Assembly (NCBI GenBank): GCA_031472005.1
Contig: PZJY01000006.1
Span: 2,852,001-2,916,000, forward strand
Direction: 5' to 3'
Length of the DNA: 64,000 nt
Origin: Tetracladium setigerum
Taxonomy: Eukaryota; Ascomycota; Leotiomycetes; Helotiales
Below the pieces are notes generated by a model. That model ran no database searches. It had not been told where the DNA came from and worked only from the letters and a program-made list of their open reading frames with translations. This document shows, in pieces, positions 22,343 to 34,477 of this stretch. Every line of letters starts with the position of its first letter. Within the stretch, counting starts at the first letter, position 1. The position numbers and the translations under genes were made by a program.

Positions 22343-24002
22343 TCACATTTTGGCCCCTAATTTTCGACTCTTCGCCAGCCTTGCGCCCAGGAGTAACAAG
22401 CACCCTACAATCATACACGCCCCAGAAAACAATTGTGCATACTGGTATTCCCCATTCTTCTTCTCAATCAACTGTCCTGATATTGGCGGTCCGGTGAGGA
22501 CTGCAAAGCTGACAATGGAGAACACCATCCCCATCCTGGTCCCCGCCATGCTCAGATCTGTAGTCAAAGAGCTAAGAGCCGCGGGGAAGAGACTTTGGAT
22601 GGCTGCTGCACTCATTCCGTACACGACAGCCCATCCATAAAGCCCGCCTCGAGTGTCGACTGCCATCCAGGTAAATGCCATCAGCGAGGTACAGAGAACA
22701 ACCGGAATTAGCAGATTGATGGGGCCAGTGTATTTATCCGCGACATAGTTGGGAACGATTCTGGCAATTACTCCCACGCCATTGAGAACGATGAGAAGGT
22801 TGAAGGATTGAGCAAGAGGGAGGCCAATGATTTGTCTTGCAAAGGATCCAAGGAAGAAGAAGGGGAAATAAACAGCCCAGAAGTTCTGCATCGAAAGTCA
22901 GTACCTGACATCACCTATGACTCGGCGAGATTACTTACAAAGAACATTCCAGCGGCAAATAGAACGTATGGTACCTCTTTGAAACTCTTCCAATCCACCA
23001 AGTCTCCGGTCCTTCTTGGGGGAACACGGGGTTTGATACCAATGTTACAGATCACCAAAATTGCCAGTTGAATGAACGCGAGAGATCTCATGGTCCAGCT
23101 ATATCCAATTTTCGGTATCAACTGCTGAACCATAGCAGGAAAGACCATTCCACCAGTTGCACTTCCCGCTGCTGCGATCCCAATGGCGAGACTCTTTTTG
23201 GTCGAAAAGTACGTGGAGAGCAAACTCAGAGCTGGGCAAAACAGCATTCCATTTCCAATACCGCAGCAGACGCCCTGCGACAGGAAAATTTGCAAATATG
23301 TTGTTGAGAGAGAAGCCATGAACAGTCCGAAGACTCCAAAGAAGCTGCCGATGAGGAAGACGGGTCGGAAGAAGCCTGCGTCTGTGAGACGACCGCTGAA
23401 TGTGCCGATGAAGAAGAGTAGGAAAATCTGGACACTGCCGATCCATGATATGTCACCTGGTGCTCGGTCGAGAGCGGTAACGTAATATGTTTGGAAGACG
23501 CCGAAAGAATTGATGAAGCCCCAGGTGCTCATGATAACAAGATGACCAAATCCAACTATTTAAGGTTAGTATACCATTTTCTTTCATATCCAAACGAAAT
23601 TCTTCCACGTATCACCAACTTCTCAAGACAGAATCCATCCTCATAGAAGAAGAATAGAAAGAAAAAACACACCTTGCATCCAGGCTTTAGTTCCACCATC
23701 AGGAGGAGGTCCTGGATCTTTCCAACTACTCTTCGTGCTCATTTTGGTCAATACACCAACCAATCCTCTACCCTCCCATTATTTGCAGATCCCTCGCGCC
23801 ATATTCCATTTTCTGGCTGTTTCGCCCCATTTGGATATGCCTCGATGTCTCCATCCGCCTGTGCCTTTACTCTTCTCGCCTCTTCAATATCGATAATTTC
23901 GAGAGAGTCTACATCCGACCCAGTATCAATTGAGCGGCGGTCGAGTTCATGGTGTTCAACTGGCGCAGCCGAAGAAATCTGTGGACTTTGCCTATCCGCC
24001 AT
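22343..24002 (-). CDS. MFS transporter, monocarboxylate (MCT/MCH) type (frame break near 23,774)
   Basis: Exons 24002-23673, 23555-22939 and 22885-22343, with introns of 117 bp (GTGTGT...TAG) and 53 bp (GTAAGT...CAG). The product is about 496 residues. A hydrophilic N-terminus of ~115 residues leads to D-P-G-P-P-P-D-G-G-T-K-A-W, the classic entry motif of fungal MCT-like carriers. Twelve membrane segments follow, beginning G-F-G-H-L-V-I-M-S-T-W-G-F-I-N-S-F-G. The first exon breaks frame at the run CCCTCCC (23771-23777, plus strand). One extra base there joins the N-terminus to G-L-V-G-V-L-T-K-M-S-T-K-S-S-W, which looks natural for this family. A 41-bp intron is the only alternative and is less likely. 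The transported substrate (monocarboxylate, riboflavin or other) is unknown. Confidence 0.85.
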
Positions 24003-24841
24003 ATTCGAAATCCGTAGAGTACAAAGTCAAGACCTCCTGATATATTTTTTTTGTTACAGTAGTCTGAGCACGAAGTAAGCAAAGGTGGGGATTGCACTGG
24101 GCGGCCTTTGTCGGGATTTGTGACTTACAAAACTGTTGATATCTACAAAGACACACACCACTTCAAGAAGGTTGATCGTACATTTATCAATAGAATGATG
24201 AAGGAACCAGCGGATAAATACAATATGATGCAGGAAAGAAAGATGAGTCTTACGGCGATAGCGTACCATTTGCCATTATTGTAGCCGAGGATTTCCAAAG
24301 GCGCGGATTACAATATGTGTGGAGCCTTTTCAGATCCCGCGGCGGCGCGGGTCTCGTCTCCAACAAACAGGAGTCGAGTAGTCTCACAATTCAGGATCGA
24401 TTACCATATCTCTCGGTAGACCAAGTCCGGGCAAAAAGCTTGGCAATGAGACTGTCGAATTAGGAGGCCTCTTGCTGTTGCTTGTTCTCGCTTGTCCTCG
24501 ACCATTTGACTCGTTTGCAACTTTGTGCAGCAAAAAGCGTGTGAATGCCGTCATATCCGCCAAAGAAGAAGCGGGGGAGGTATATGCCAAGATGAAGATG
24601 CAGTAACGAGAAACCTTGTGGATGGAAAAATTCTTCTCCTTGAAGGATCAGCACCCCTCGAGAGGATTCGTTTAATTCATCAAATAACAGAGCGATACCA
24701 TTAGTGAAAGTCACAGATGCAATACTTAGGGTAGTGCTGTCAGAGCCAAGGAAAGGGACTATTTCTGCTTTGAAATCAAATTCATTCGGAATAAACACCG
24801 ACCCAAACCCCGATCTACTTGTAATAACAATTCCCATCCCC
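24003..24841. other. Intergenic between two tandem MFS genes
   Basis: Promoter space of the MCT-type gene and 3' flank of the Dal5-type gene, both on the minus strand. A 125-codon minus frame at 24460-24837 begins right after the Dal5-type stop but has no recognisable features. Confidence 0.45.
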
Positions 24842-26512
24842 TTAGTATCCGTACAGGTTCACATTCTCGCTTCCAGCAGTCATGATCTTCTGGTTCTCTT
24901 TTCGCAGCACAAGTCTCATCCACCAGGCAGCAGCAATAGAACCCAGTGCAAACGCCGCAGACGCAGAAAACCCAGTAACGTAGCGAGGTGAATCTGAACC
25001 TGGCCAAAGATATGCACCATAAATGTAACCAATCTGTCCGCCCACGTTGATCATTGCAAGGACAACCTGTGCTTGATGTTAGGTTTCTGATTTCGACCAG
25101 GGCCTGAATGCGGGGGGCTACTTACAGCTTTCTTTTCCTTGGTTTGCGACAAGGTCGACGAGGCCCAACCGATGATAACAGAGTTCACTGAATACGCCCC
25201 AATGGGGAAGATGAAGCAGGCCACGTATCTCCCGGCAGTGTTCAGAGTAGCTGCTGCAACTGCGAAACCAAGGATGGCCACGCTGAGACCAGCAGTGATG
25301 TGCCAGGTACGTTCGTGTAATTTTCCGGACGACCATCCCATTAGAAGGCCACCCGCACCCGCCAACAAGAATGGAGGACATGTCATAACAAGAGTGATTG
25401 TGGTGCTGAATCCGAGAGTTTTGACGACACTGTATTATTGGTTAGCGTTGTTACGGAAGAAGATGAATTAAAACATACGTTGGGAAGAAGCTGTTGAAGG
25501 AGCAGGCGGAGAGATGGAAGCATTGCATCAGTACAAAGATCCAAGTCTTGTAGTCCTTGCAGGCTTGCTTGAGACCTTCCATCGCAGACACGTCGCTGTC
25601 ACCCATGCTAACTTGATCACGGACCATTCTGGAGTGTGCCAATTTTCGTTCCTCCTCGGTGAGCCATCGTGTAGTCTTGGGTGTATCTGGGAGCAGCCAG
25701 AAGCCGAAGATAGCCACAACAAGAGTTACAATTCCCTCAAGCATGAAAAGCCTGAATGTGTTAGCGCGTGAGATCAAAAGTATGGACGTTGACGTACCAT
25801 CTCCACCCAGAGATTCCATGTTTGCCATCTAGCCCAGCGAATATTCCAGCTGCGATTAAGCTGGAAAAGCCAGTAGCGGTGATTTGAGCGAGGTACAAGT
25901 ATGCGATACGCGATGCAATCTCCTTTCTGGTGTAGAAAATAGAAAGCACATAGGTGGCCCCCGGGTAGAATGGGGCTTCTGTCACTCCCAACAAGAATCG
26001 ACAGGCAACCAATCCACTGTAGTTCTGGACAAGAGCAGTACACCCCGAAACAATAGCCCAGACTACCATCCAGCCGCTCATATACATTGACGGGCGGAGC
26101 TTAGTGATGAGCATGTTGCTGGGAACCTGCATCAAAACGTAACCGACAAAGAGGATGGAAACAGTGGTATTGAATTGACTCGATTTTGGGTTCATGCCGA
26201 GTTCCTTTTCGAGGCCATTGAGACGTGCTTGGGCAATCGCATTTCCTATAAGGGAAGGTTAGTAGAGTAAGAGATTAGGCGAGATGAGTAAAGCAACTCA
26301 CTGTCGACATAATTCAAAAAGTACATCACAAACAGGGTAGGAAGGATTCTGAAATCCAGTTTTCGAACGAGTTTGATCTCGGCGGGATCGGTCTTTGCTG
26401 CTGCACCAGCATAATCGCGATTTGCACCATCCTTCTCGCCCAATTCTTCCTTTGTGTCGATGTGCTCAATGGCCATCTTGTTGGAATCTTCAATTGATTT
26501 TCTGTCGGTCAT
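24842..26512 (-). CDS. MFS transporter, Dal5/allantoate-nicotinate (anion:cation symporter) family
   Basis: Exons 26512-26302, 26245-25798, 25751-25479, 25429-25126 and 25066-24842, with four introns of 46-59 bp and canonical ends. The product is 486 residues. After a ~50-residue charged N-terminus comes the family hallmark R-K-L-D-F-R-I-L-P-T-L-F-V-M-Y-F-L-N-Y-V-D-R-N-A-I. Next are S-I-L-F-V-G-Y-V-L-M-Q-V-P-S-N and R-F-L-L-G-V-T-E-A-P-F-Y-P-G, then the central loop L-P-D-T-P-K-T-T-R-W-L-T-E-E-E-R and twelve membrane helices. Family knowledge: these plasma-membrane carriers import organic anions such as allantoate, nicotinate, pantothenate or biotin precursors. The substrate here is unknown. 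The gene lies just upstream of another MFS gene in the same direction, but I see no pathway link. Confidence 0.92.
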
Positions 26513-27541
26513 AGTGATGATGCTAGAGGTTTGGAGGAGGAGGAGGAGGAGGAGGATGATGTGTGAGAGGGGATGGTTCTCAACAATCAGAGGGACGATC
26601 CCCGTTAAGTAGATCCATCATCCCCATGGGGGAGCATTGCAAAAGACTAAAAGTGACCCCGCGGTCTTTCACCATGCGGAGGTGCCAAGGTGCGAAACAG
26701 CTTTTGTGGGATTCCTCCCAGTATTCAGATTACTACTAGTCTCCCCCGATGCTTGAGACTACGAAGCTTGACTCGACTTTGAGCGAGTCGGACCGTTGTG
26801 TGGCCACGACTCGCAGAGATACGGCAGATGATGTTGAATTCCGTGCTTGGGATTGGCCGTCATGGTACTTTGACTTCCCTGTCGTCCTCACGTCTGGGGG
26901 AGTCTGGAGATGCCAAGTCTGTAGCTTGTGGGGAAAAGAGGCCACCAGTTCGGCCATTATTCTTTGGGCGGCCGAGCGGACTCAGAAATATGGCCGAGAG
27001 TGATGGCAACTTCGGAACTTCATTTGTCGCCGGCGCAAAAAGATAAGGAATGCAGAGTTACAGTAAGTACAGCAGAGATCTCATGAACAGGGGATTCTTG
27101 GTGGCTGGAATAATGTATCTATCGGGAAACACAAGCAGGACACTACTCTTGCTGGATTCTCCATATTCCTTCGGATATCGCTCTCAAAAGAAATAAAACC
27201 GGCCCAGAACCGGTCACTTTCCCACATAAAAGGACAACCAACTAGCAGCCTTTGCAGCCCGACTAAAGAACTTAGGAATCAACAGCACCGCTGCGAATGC
27301 AAAGCGCGATATGGAAAAGAGGAGTCCCACGACCAGTTCAAATATCGTGGCAGAGCACAGAAAGAGCAAGAACCGAAGGCAGAAGAAATGACAGGAGATG
27401 TCTTGCAGTTCTGGTATAACCGCACCATCCAACTCCAGATCCAGGTCACAAGTTGCCACAAGATACCAGCCCAAACTCCGCCAATGCATTTGTACAGTAC
27501 AATATCATTACACCCTCTCATCCATGCGCAGGATTCCAAAT
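26513..27541. other. Intergenic with (TCC)8 microsatellite
   Basis: Directly upstream of the Dal5-type start is (GGA)8 at 26533-26556 (TCC on the coding strand), probably in its leader. The rest is 3' flank of the coa6-like gene. A 91-codon hydrophobic minus frame at 27214-27489 is noted but not accepted. Confidence 0.5.
26533..26556. repeat. (GGA)8 microsatellite
   Basis: Eight perfect GGA units, 21 bp before the MFS start codon on the minus strand, hence a TCC tract in the likely 5' leader. Confidence 0.9.
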
Positions 27542-27974
27542 TTATTGACCGGGAGGAGGAGGGCCTATTTGCCCTGGCATCTTCTGAGCGCCTTCGGCCT
27601 GCAATCTCTGCAGTGTCTGGTCCTTTTGGTATTCCATGACTCTCCTCTTCTTGAAATATGTGATCTGCATCTCCTCGTCAGCAATTTTGCAAAGCAACAT
27701 CCTTTTCCTCCTCCACCAGGAGCAGAACGAATTGGCAACCCACCCAACTACTTGCACAATTTTGCTCGAAGATCTTGTGTTCCGATCCACACGCCTTGTC
27801 GGCCTTGCTCTTTTCATTGATGCTGTCGATGATATTGTTCTTGTCCAGGCATTGGAAATAGAGATCCCGTCCCTCCCAGCATTTGGCGCGCTGTGATCGA
27901 TCGGGTGCTATGGGAGCACCGTCCGAGGAGATCTTGGGAGTAGGGGGAGAAGAGGAAGAGCCGAATAGACCCAT
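27542..27974 (-). CDS. coa6: Cytochrome c oxidase assembly factor 6 (Coa6), COX6B superfamily
   Basis: Exons 27974-27744 and 27664-27542, with one 79-bp intron (GTGGGT...CAG). The product is 117 residues. It has the paired cysteine pattern of Coa6: C-W-E-G-R-D-L-Y-F-Q-C (CX9C, residues ~32-42) and C-G-S-E-H-K-I-F-E-Q-N-C (CX10C). These are followed by S-S-W at the splice junction and the basic helix Y-F-K-K-R-R-V-M-E-Y-Q-K. Family knowledge: Coa6 is a small intermembrane-space protein folded by the Mia40 relay and needed for copper delivery to Cox2. The short Pro-rich N- and C-terminal tails are usual in filamentous fungi. It shares a divergent promoter with the sys1 gene. Confidence 0.9.
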
Positions 27975-28439
27975 TGTGAGGTGGTTGTTGGAGGGGAGGA
28001 GGCGGAAGTGTCGTAAGGTGTTGACTACTGAGATACATTAGCCACCAAAATACTACAGGCGGGCTCAGACTTACAAATGGATTTTTTTTTAGCTTAATGA
28101 TCCAAAAGACGAATTGTAGGATGATAGAAGATTGCTGAGCTTGGTGATATGTGGTTCAAGTCCAGCATGCGATAGCTACAAAATGATAGAGCTCAAGCTG
28201 GACTTCACACCACCAAAATAGGCGGTGCACTGGCAGAAAAAGCCCACTAAGCCACTTCCAGCAATATCTCGACATTCTGTCCTCTGCCTGATGATCACAT
28301 CTCACTTGCGACAAAAGCCCAGCTATCCTAGCTTTAGACTCCTGTCAAAACAATATCAAGAACCCATCCACCCCATCCAAATGCTCTCCATATAGCACAA
28401 CCTTTCCTCCTATCCATCAGCGTCACAACACTCCCAGCC
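27975..28439. promoter_or_regulatory. Divergent promoter, coa6 / sys1
   Basis: A gap of 465 bp between opposite start codons with no frame of interest; an A/T run lies at about 28080-28095. Confidence 0.5.
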
Positions 28440-29128
28440 ATGGCGCGAAGACGGCGACCCCCGCGGCCAGGCGCATTGACGGAACTTCCTCCTTTAAAGA
28501 TCCTCACGCAGATCCTTTTATTGCAAATTATATGGTACACGACTGCCATGGTGCTCATATTATTCTCGGCGCTGGTGGCAGGGAAACAATTTAGCATGGA
28601 TATGGTTTTGAGCTGGCGGAGCTTGCGGGGAGATACCACGGTTGGATGGACCTTGGGATTGGTCTGGATGCTGAATAGCTTCATTGGGTACGTTGAGAAG
28701 TAAGAAAGCTTTGATTGATCAGCATATACTAACATACATTGCGCAGTGTTGTTGCTCTATTCGTTTTGATCTCCAGGAGTAAATTGGTTCCGGATTTTAC
28801 CCTTACAATTCACTTTATCCACTTGGTGGTTACGTCGCTCTACTCGCATTCAATCCCGCAGAATTGGTTATGGTGGGCATTACAAATGGCGAGTGTGGCT
28901 TTGATGGGCAGTTTGGGAGTTTGGAGCTGTCAATACCGAGAGCTACGTCCTATCAACTTTGGAGGCTCAAGTACGACCCAGACGGCAGAGAATGACATAC
29001 CAAGCAGCGAGGCTGGACCAGAGGATGAGGAACAAGGTTACGGTCATGGAAGAGGACGGGGAAGAGGAAGAGATGGTGCTGGAGAATATGAGATGGTGGG
29101 GATGAAACCAGAAGGAGGAACCAGCTGA
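28440..29128 (+). CDS. sys1: Sys1-family Golgi membrane protein
   Basis: Exons 28440-28687 and 28747-29128, with a 59-bp intron (GTACGT...CAG, branch ACTAAC). The product is 209 residues. Four membrane segments occur, with the Sys1 pattern L-P-P-L-K-I-L-T-Q-I-L-L-L-Q-I-I-W-Y, a polar lumenal loop, then V-V-A-L-F-V-L-I-S-R-S-K-L-V-P-D-F-T-L-T-I-H-F-I-H-L and W-L-W-W-A-L-Q. The cytosolic tail contains a G-R-G-R repeat. Family knowledge: Sys1 in the late Golgi recruits the Arf-like GTPase Arl3 and so supports traffic and autophagy. The Arg-rich first ten residues fit positive-inside topology. Confidence 0.9.
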
Positions 29129-29478
29129 CCATTCTATCAGTTCGCACTTCAAAATAAGGGCGCCAAGTTATTGTACAACATTTATTATGGGTTATGTCGG
29201 AGTATTGGTATATGGATGGGCACAGAGGGAAGAAACGGTCAAATCATTAGAATTAATTCAATCTTCTTAATCTGATGGTTGCTGAACTCCAAAGTGCGCT
29301 GATGAGAGTGCAGTCCGCCACAGGTACCAACCCTCATCTCTCCTTATGAGTATCCTTTGTTACCTCGCTTCCGTCTTGATATGGAACAAAAGCTCGAGTT
29401 ACGCATACAGGTACGTTGAACTGTTCCAAATATGACTGTTTAATCACAGGCTCGACAATTGAGACTGACGCATGAGTA
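29129..29478. other. Short intergenic between convergent genes
   Basis: Holds two 3' flanks; nothing else is seen. Confidence 0.5.
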
Positions 29479-31371
29479 TCAATCAAGACTTTGTTGATGT
29501 ATCGGAGAGAGAGGCTCAGCAACTTCGACTGAACACGAAAGCGGAACAACTTTCAGGACGTTTCTCTCTTCTGTCTTTCCCTCGCCATCTTGGGCAAAGT
29601 CATCAGGTGTGCAAACCTCAGAGAGCAAACTCTTCCTCCTTCGACCAACCTGACTCCTTCTGGACGAGTACGAATGTGCAGCACAGGACCCTGTTTGTTT
29701 AGTGGAACTGGAAGGTTGGCCATCCGATTTCTGTGAGATTTTTGTTTGTGCCGTGGCTACATTGAGGTCAGCCTGGGAAGAATTTGCATTGGAAAGCGGC
29801 GCGCAATCCGCACCAGATATTGGCGAACAATGACTTTGATCTGGATCCTTTGACAGAGCCGCAACCAACTCGGCTGCAGGAGTGAGAGGATCTGCAAGAT
29901 GAAAACTGGAAATGTGAGTTCTCGTGGTCAGCGACTCGGGACATTTCCGATTTAAGCCGTGGAGAGGTATGTTGAATAGCTGGTGAGCTGACATGTGCGT
30001 CGCTATCCATGAATGCGTCAATTTCAGAGTCATTTTGTGCTCTCCGCCGCCTTTCTCTCCCGTCAAGACTTGGCCCCGTGCTGGAACAAACGCTTTGGTC
30101 TGATTCCGATTCCTCGTCGGATATCCAGCGACCACTGCTGCCCCCAAGTCTTCTTCTAAACGTTTTCCATTTCTTCACCACCAGTTCTTTCACCGGCTGG
30201 ACGAAAACGTGGTGAGACTCGGACCGAATAATAGATTGCAATCTGTATTCAGACCTTGAAAGGTTCGCTCTCGCTGCTTCGTGCGAGCTGGCACTGTAAG
30301 TACCCCGTTCTAAGTCGTCTTGCGAGGAATTTTGTGTGGATATGCTTATTGGGTGGTGACTAGGTTCAACCGCCCGTTGTGGTATAGTTTGAGACGATTC
30401 TTGTTGTTGTGCTGTTGATGAGATGGGATGGATGTACAGATGTCCTGCAATCCCATGGGTGCTATCCGATGAAGTAATTCGAATTACTCTGCGATGAATT
30501 CTTCTCCGTCGAATTTGTGTAGGAAGCAACGTGCTGACATTGTAGGGGGAGTATTGGGGCGCGATAGGCTGGGTGACATTCCGTCAAAGGCACCAATTCC
30601 TGCTGCCATCGGAGAGACATTTCTGGCTTGGTAGCCAAAAGAAGGAGAACATCGAAAGTGAGAATGCATTCGCAAGGAACTGATCATTCGCGGATCGGGT
30701 AAATTAAGCCCCTTTCCGTCACACATCGAGTAGGTTGATGGTGGACCGGCCTTGTTATCTGGTGGGAGTGTGAAACAAGATCCAAGGAGCTGAATAGCTA
30801 CGAAGTGTGCGAGGTCGCGAGATTCACCAGGGTTCTGGGTGAAGTCGTCTGAGGTGGCTCGACGTTGTCCGTAATCTGGTTTCCAGTATTCATCGACGGT
30901 GTTCCGCATCCATAGTTGAGGATTTGGCTCGCTCCAAAATTGTGGCTGGAGATTCTTCAGATGTGCACGTTTGGATTCCGGCGACCACCAGTATGGACGA
31001 CCTGTCTGGCAAGTGTACTGCCATTCGAAGATTTCCTGGTGAACAATGCTCCAAGCGATCGCTTCCGCTGACCTCAAATCCTCAATCCCATTCAATGGTT
31101 GACCGAGGTTTTCCGAGCCATTGCTTGTAGCAGACAGTGCCTTTTTTCGAACTGCCTTGCTGCCCTTCATGTAGAGTATCTGACTGCTTGCAGAATCACT
31201 TCCTTCAGAACCAGAGAGTGATGAAGGTTTTTCGACTTGGCAATTCGGACATCTTCTGCAGGTGAGCTTCGAGAGGTCTTCTGTTTCGTGAATCCGGGGC
31301 AAGAATGCCACGGATTGGACAGTGGCAGGCTCTATGAAATGGCGAGAGGTACTCATGTTAGGAGCCGCCAT
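29479..31371 (-). CDS. Large unrecognised protein, probably nuclear or cytosolic (gene model partly unresolved)
   Basis: Three long frames follow one another on the minus strand: 31371 to ~30550, ~30545 to ~29930, and ~29910 to 29479. Together they give about 600 residues. The N-terminal part has C-R-R-C-P-N-C and the well-ordered segment S-A-E-A-I-A-W-S-I-V-H-Q-E-I-F-E-W-Q-Y, then Y-W-W-S-P-E-S-K. Later parts are Ser/Arg-rich with acidic patches and end with R-R-R-K-S-L-L-S. The first frame change coincides with a G5 run (30545-30549, plus strand), where one extra base joins R-P-N-T-P-P to Y-N-V-S-T-L-L-P-T-Q-I. The second change probably reflects an intron with its acceptor near 29890-29910; I could not fix its donor. 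I do not recognise the family. Confidence 0.6.
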
Positions 31372-32067
31372 GATTGGTATTAAAGATACATGTAATAGGG
31401 TTTCATTTGTTGCTAGATGATTTGAAGGTGGAGATCTGGGATAACGAGTCTGGAGCGTTTTTCTTTGGATGGGATCGAAAGAAAAAGTACGTGGGACGAT
31501 GAAGAAGGTGCAAAATTTATCTACTCTGCTCCTTCTACCAAAGTACTATAAGATTACACACTTGTGTTAGCCAGTCATGTGGTCGGTTCTTGAAGTTGGA
31601 AGATTAACGACTCTGGTCAAAATTTGAGGTAGCATGCAAAAGAATCTCACCGAGACTACATAATCTCATGGCAGGCTTTGGCAGCAGATGGCCAGTTCTT
31701 GTCTGGGGAGTTCGCTGGAATTTTTGGTGGATTTCACTCGCTTGAGACAATCAGCTAGATTCGGAATAATGACTATGGCCAGTTCGTAAATTCTGTGTTG
31801 AGAATATCCGGTTCTTCATGCGGGATATTTCTATAAAGCATAGAAGGACCCGCTTTGTTATATATACATGTAGTAGGAACTTTGCCACTTTAATCGAAAT
31901 GTGCACCTTGTGGAATAGCTGTTGGTAGCCTTGCTCCTCCGGCTGAGGTTCAGCCTTGCCAAGCCATCATACCCGAATATCTGCCGATCATCAACAAGAC
32001 GAGGCGGCATACCTGCCGACTCCTCCATCTCCCTTTCAATATCACTAACCTCAGCAAACTCTCAAAC
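31372..32067. promoter_or_regulatory. Divergent promoter of the unknown gene and the Zn2Cys6 gene
   Basis: A 696-bp stretch between opposite starts. A TATATATA-like site lies at about 31859-31866, 200 bp before the transcription factor ATG. It marks the likely left edge of the biosynthetic cluster. Confidence 0.4.
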
Positions 32068-34477
32068 ATGTCGCGGCCACCGACCCCAAGCGATAGCTAC
32101 CCTCCTGCGCGTTTGCTAAGTCCTGCTGAGTCTGGTCAGCAGAGTGCGCAGACGCAGAATCAGCCAGTTCCCCGACCTCTCACCAGTCGTTCTCCTGTGG
32201 CCATGCATTACCCTCCCCCTCTACCACCTTTCAATCCTCGAAACCAGGTCGATCCCCGATCCCAAGCTCCATACGAGCAACCGTCTCCTCAATTCCAGTC
32301 CATTCAACCTCATCCACAACAAATTCAACCTAGCCCAGTTCCGCAGCAGATGCATGGCCAACATCCTCTATACCACCCTCCTCAACCCCCCTCTCATCAC
32401 ACCCCACCACCATACTCTGTTCCCAATGGCAATGGACAGTACATGAACTCTCCACCCCACCCCCACCCACCGGACTACTAGATGATGGACCGAGGAAGAG
32501 ACAACGTGTACCGAGAGCGTGCGATTTGTGCTCAGAGAGAAAGGTCAAGGTAGAGTGATAGTCGATCTCCCCAGATCTCATAGCAAAAAGCTGACCTCAT
32601 ACTAGTGTGGATCTGAAGGTCCTGGTACCCCTTCATGCAATGGATGCATTAGTATGGGCAAGGACTGCACATTTCTGAAGGCAACCAAACGTAGGGGACC
32701 GGTTAGCAAGTACAGGGACGATGACAGTCGCAACAGGCAAAGGGTTGAGGGCTCTTTTGGGCCTCCACTTCCCTTCACTTCAGAGAGCAATCGTGAAACT
32801 GCTGATACCCTTGCTTCCTTGGCTGCAAATGGAGGCACCAATGTCAACTATCTACCGGCTTTCCCTGGCACGCCTCGCCTCGATCTTGGGGTTCTGCTCT
32901 GCGACAAAATTCTCATTGATCAACTCATTGACGACTTCTTCACCTACATCCACCCTCTAGCTCCCTTTCCTCACGAGCCTTCGTTCCGTAACGCATACAG
33001 AGATGAGTACTATCTATCTGATCCGAAGTTCTTAGCCTTGCTGTGTTCTATGCTTGCTGCTCTGGTCTCATCCTTCCCTCGAAAACCACGAGAGCACATG
33101 AGAGATCTAAAACTCGATCACAAGTTTCCAACTTCCATTGCTTTCATTGAAAGATGTCATGACACGGCTCTTCAAGCACGAGGCGGTGGGTATCTTGATA
33201 ACAACTTGACGATATATGATGGATGTACGAGCTACTTTTTAGGACTCGCTGGTGCCTACACCTTCAATTGGAGGCGCACTAGGTTGTATCTTTCCGAAAC
33301 ACTGAGCATTATTAGAGCTCTTGGTGCACACAGGGCCGAAGTCAATACCTCAAACCTTCCGAATGAAGATCCAGCTCTGCCAATCGACTACATACAGCAG
33401 CAAATTGGGCGACGATTGTTTTGGACAATGGTTGTTGGAGTCAGGTCAGCGCTTACAATGATCCCGTTCAATCATTACCTGACAGCTTTTAGCTCGATTC
33501 ATCAGATCGGTGCCGCGTACGGTGAATTTTTCATACCTCCACACACTTCGTCGAATCCTTATCCCCATCTTCCAGACGAGGTTGATGACGAATACTTTGA
33601 TGGCCACGGAAGCACGGGTCAACCTCCCGGAATCCTCTCTAGACTTGCTGGATTCAATATAAATTGCAAGATCTTCGATTCCTTGCAGCCCCTCTCCACG
33701 ATGGAGGTTGCTTATGGCATTGATCAGATCTACGATTGGAATCGACAAAAGAAAGCTCTGAATGACTGCTACGAGATTATCGAGGAGGTCTTGAAGACTA
33801 TTCCACAAGAGCTTCTACTGAAACCAGGTCCAGAGTTTGTACGACCAGCTCAACAGCCACTTGCAAATGTAAGTGATCACATTGGCCAATTGAGTGATGA
33901 GATCAGAGATGCACGACGACTTCTCCAATTCGAAGTACAGAAGGCGAACATCTATGCAAGTCAACTATGCACACGATCCTACATTGTGGAGAAGTTCTTT
34001 AATCTGCAGGATTCCTTCAGTCAGAGTGGGAGAAAGGAAGATCCTCGGGGCGACACAGGTGGACTTCAGAATCGGATTGCTACAGAGCGTGAGGGAATCG
34101 TGAAAGAATTCCTTCAGGTTCTAGCAACTATTAGCCCAAGCTTTATGGAACCTAATGGTGTCAGTTTTGTGAGTCGATCTCCCTTTTCTCTTACATTTCC
34201 TTTCGCCTTGGCTAATGTAACCCAGGTCAACAAGGTCCGACAGGTTGCTTCAACTCTTATTGATGCAAATATCGATCGCAAGGGTCCTCTCGCACGCCAA
34301 GCTGAAGAGGATCTGGCTAAGCTTTTAGTCATTCTGGTCAAGCTAGAGCGAGCTGGACCAGCAGATGGAGTTGATGCCGAAGCAGCAGAACAAGAGGAGG
34401 ATTTGCGAACTTGGGCTGATTTGAGAGTGGTTCAGTTACGTTTTTTGCAAGATGGCGGTTTCATGGCAGTTACATAA
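32068..34477 (+). CDS. Zn2Cys6 transcription factor, cluster-associated (frame break near 32,462)
   Basis: Exons 32068-32549, 32606-33444, 33493-34168 and 34226-34477, with introns of 56, 48 and 57 bp; the last two are in-frame and easy to miss. The product is about 749 residues. A long Pro/Gln/His-rich N-terminus precedes the DNA-binding cluster C-D-L-C-S-E-R-K-V-K-C and C-N-G-C-I-S-M-G-K-D-C (CX2CX6CX9CX2CX6C), split by the first intron. A fungal_trans-type middle homology region follows (I-D-Q-L-I-D-D-F-F-T-Y-I-H-P-L, R-R-L-F-W-T-M). The N-terminus and the zinc cluster are in different frames. One extra C in the C-rich run at 32455-32467 joins them. A 56-bp intron (32439-32494) would also work, but its acceptor is GAG, which is disfavoured. 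It lies next to the monooxygenase and PKS, so it is the obvious candidate cluster activator (inference). Confidence 0.88.

Noticed and set aside
23731..23771. A 41-bp intron in the MCT-type transporter
   Set aside because: Its donor (GTAGAG) is poor and it is shorter than the other introns here. A one-base loss in CCCTCCC explains the frame better and restores family-like residues.
24460..24837. A 125-codon minus-strand frame right after the Dal5-type transporter
   Set aside because: No family resemblance; sits where the 3' untranslated region is expected.
27214..27489. A 91-codon hydrophobic minus-strand frame after coa6
   Set aside because: Could encode a membrane peptide, but nothing supports it beyond length; probably 3' flank.
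28145..28180. A GGTTCAAGTCC string resembling a tRNA B box
   Set aside because: The flanking bases do not pair into a T-stem and no acceptor stem or A box can be placed. No tRNA was found in the window.
32439..32494. A 56-bp intron in the first Zn2Cys6 gene
   Set aside because: It fits the frame but ends in a disfavoured GAG acceptor; a one-base loss in the adjoining C-run fits the pattern seen in other genes. Not fully excluded.
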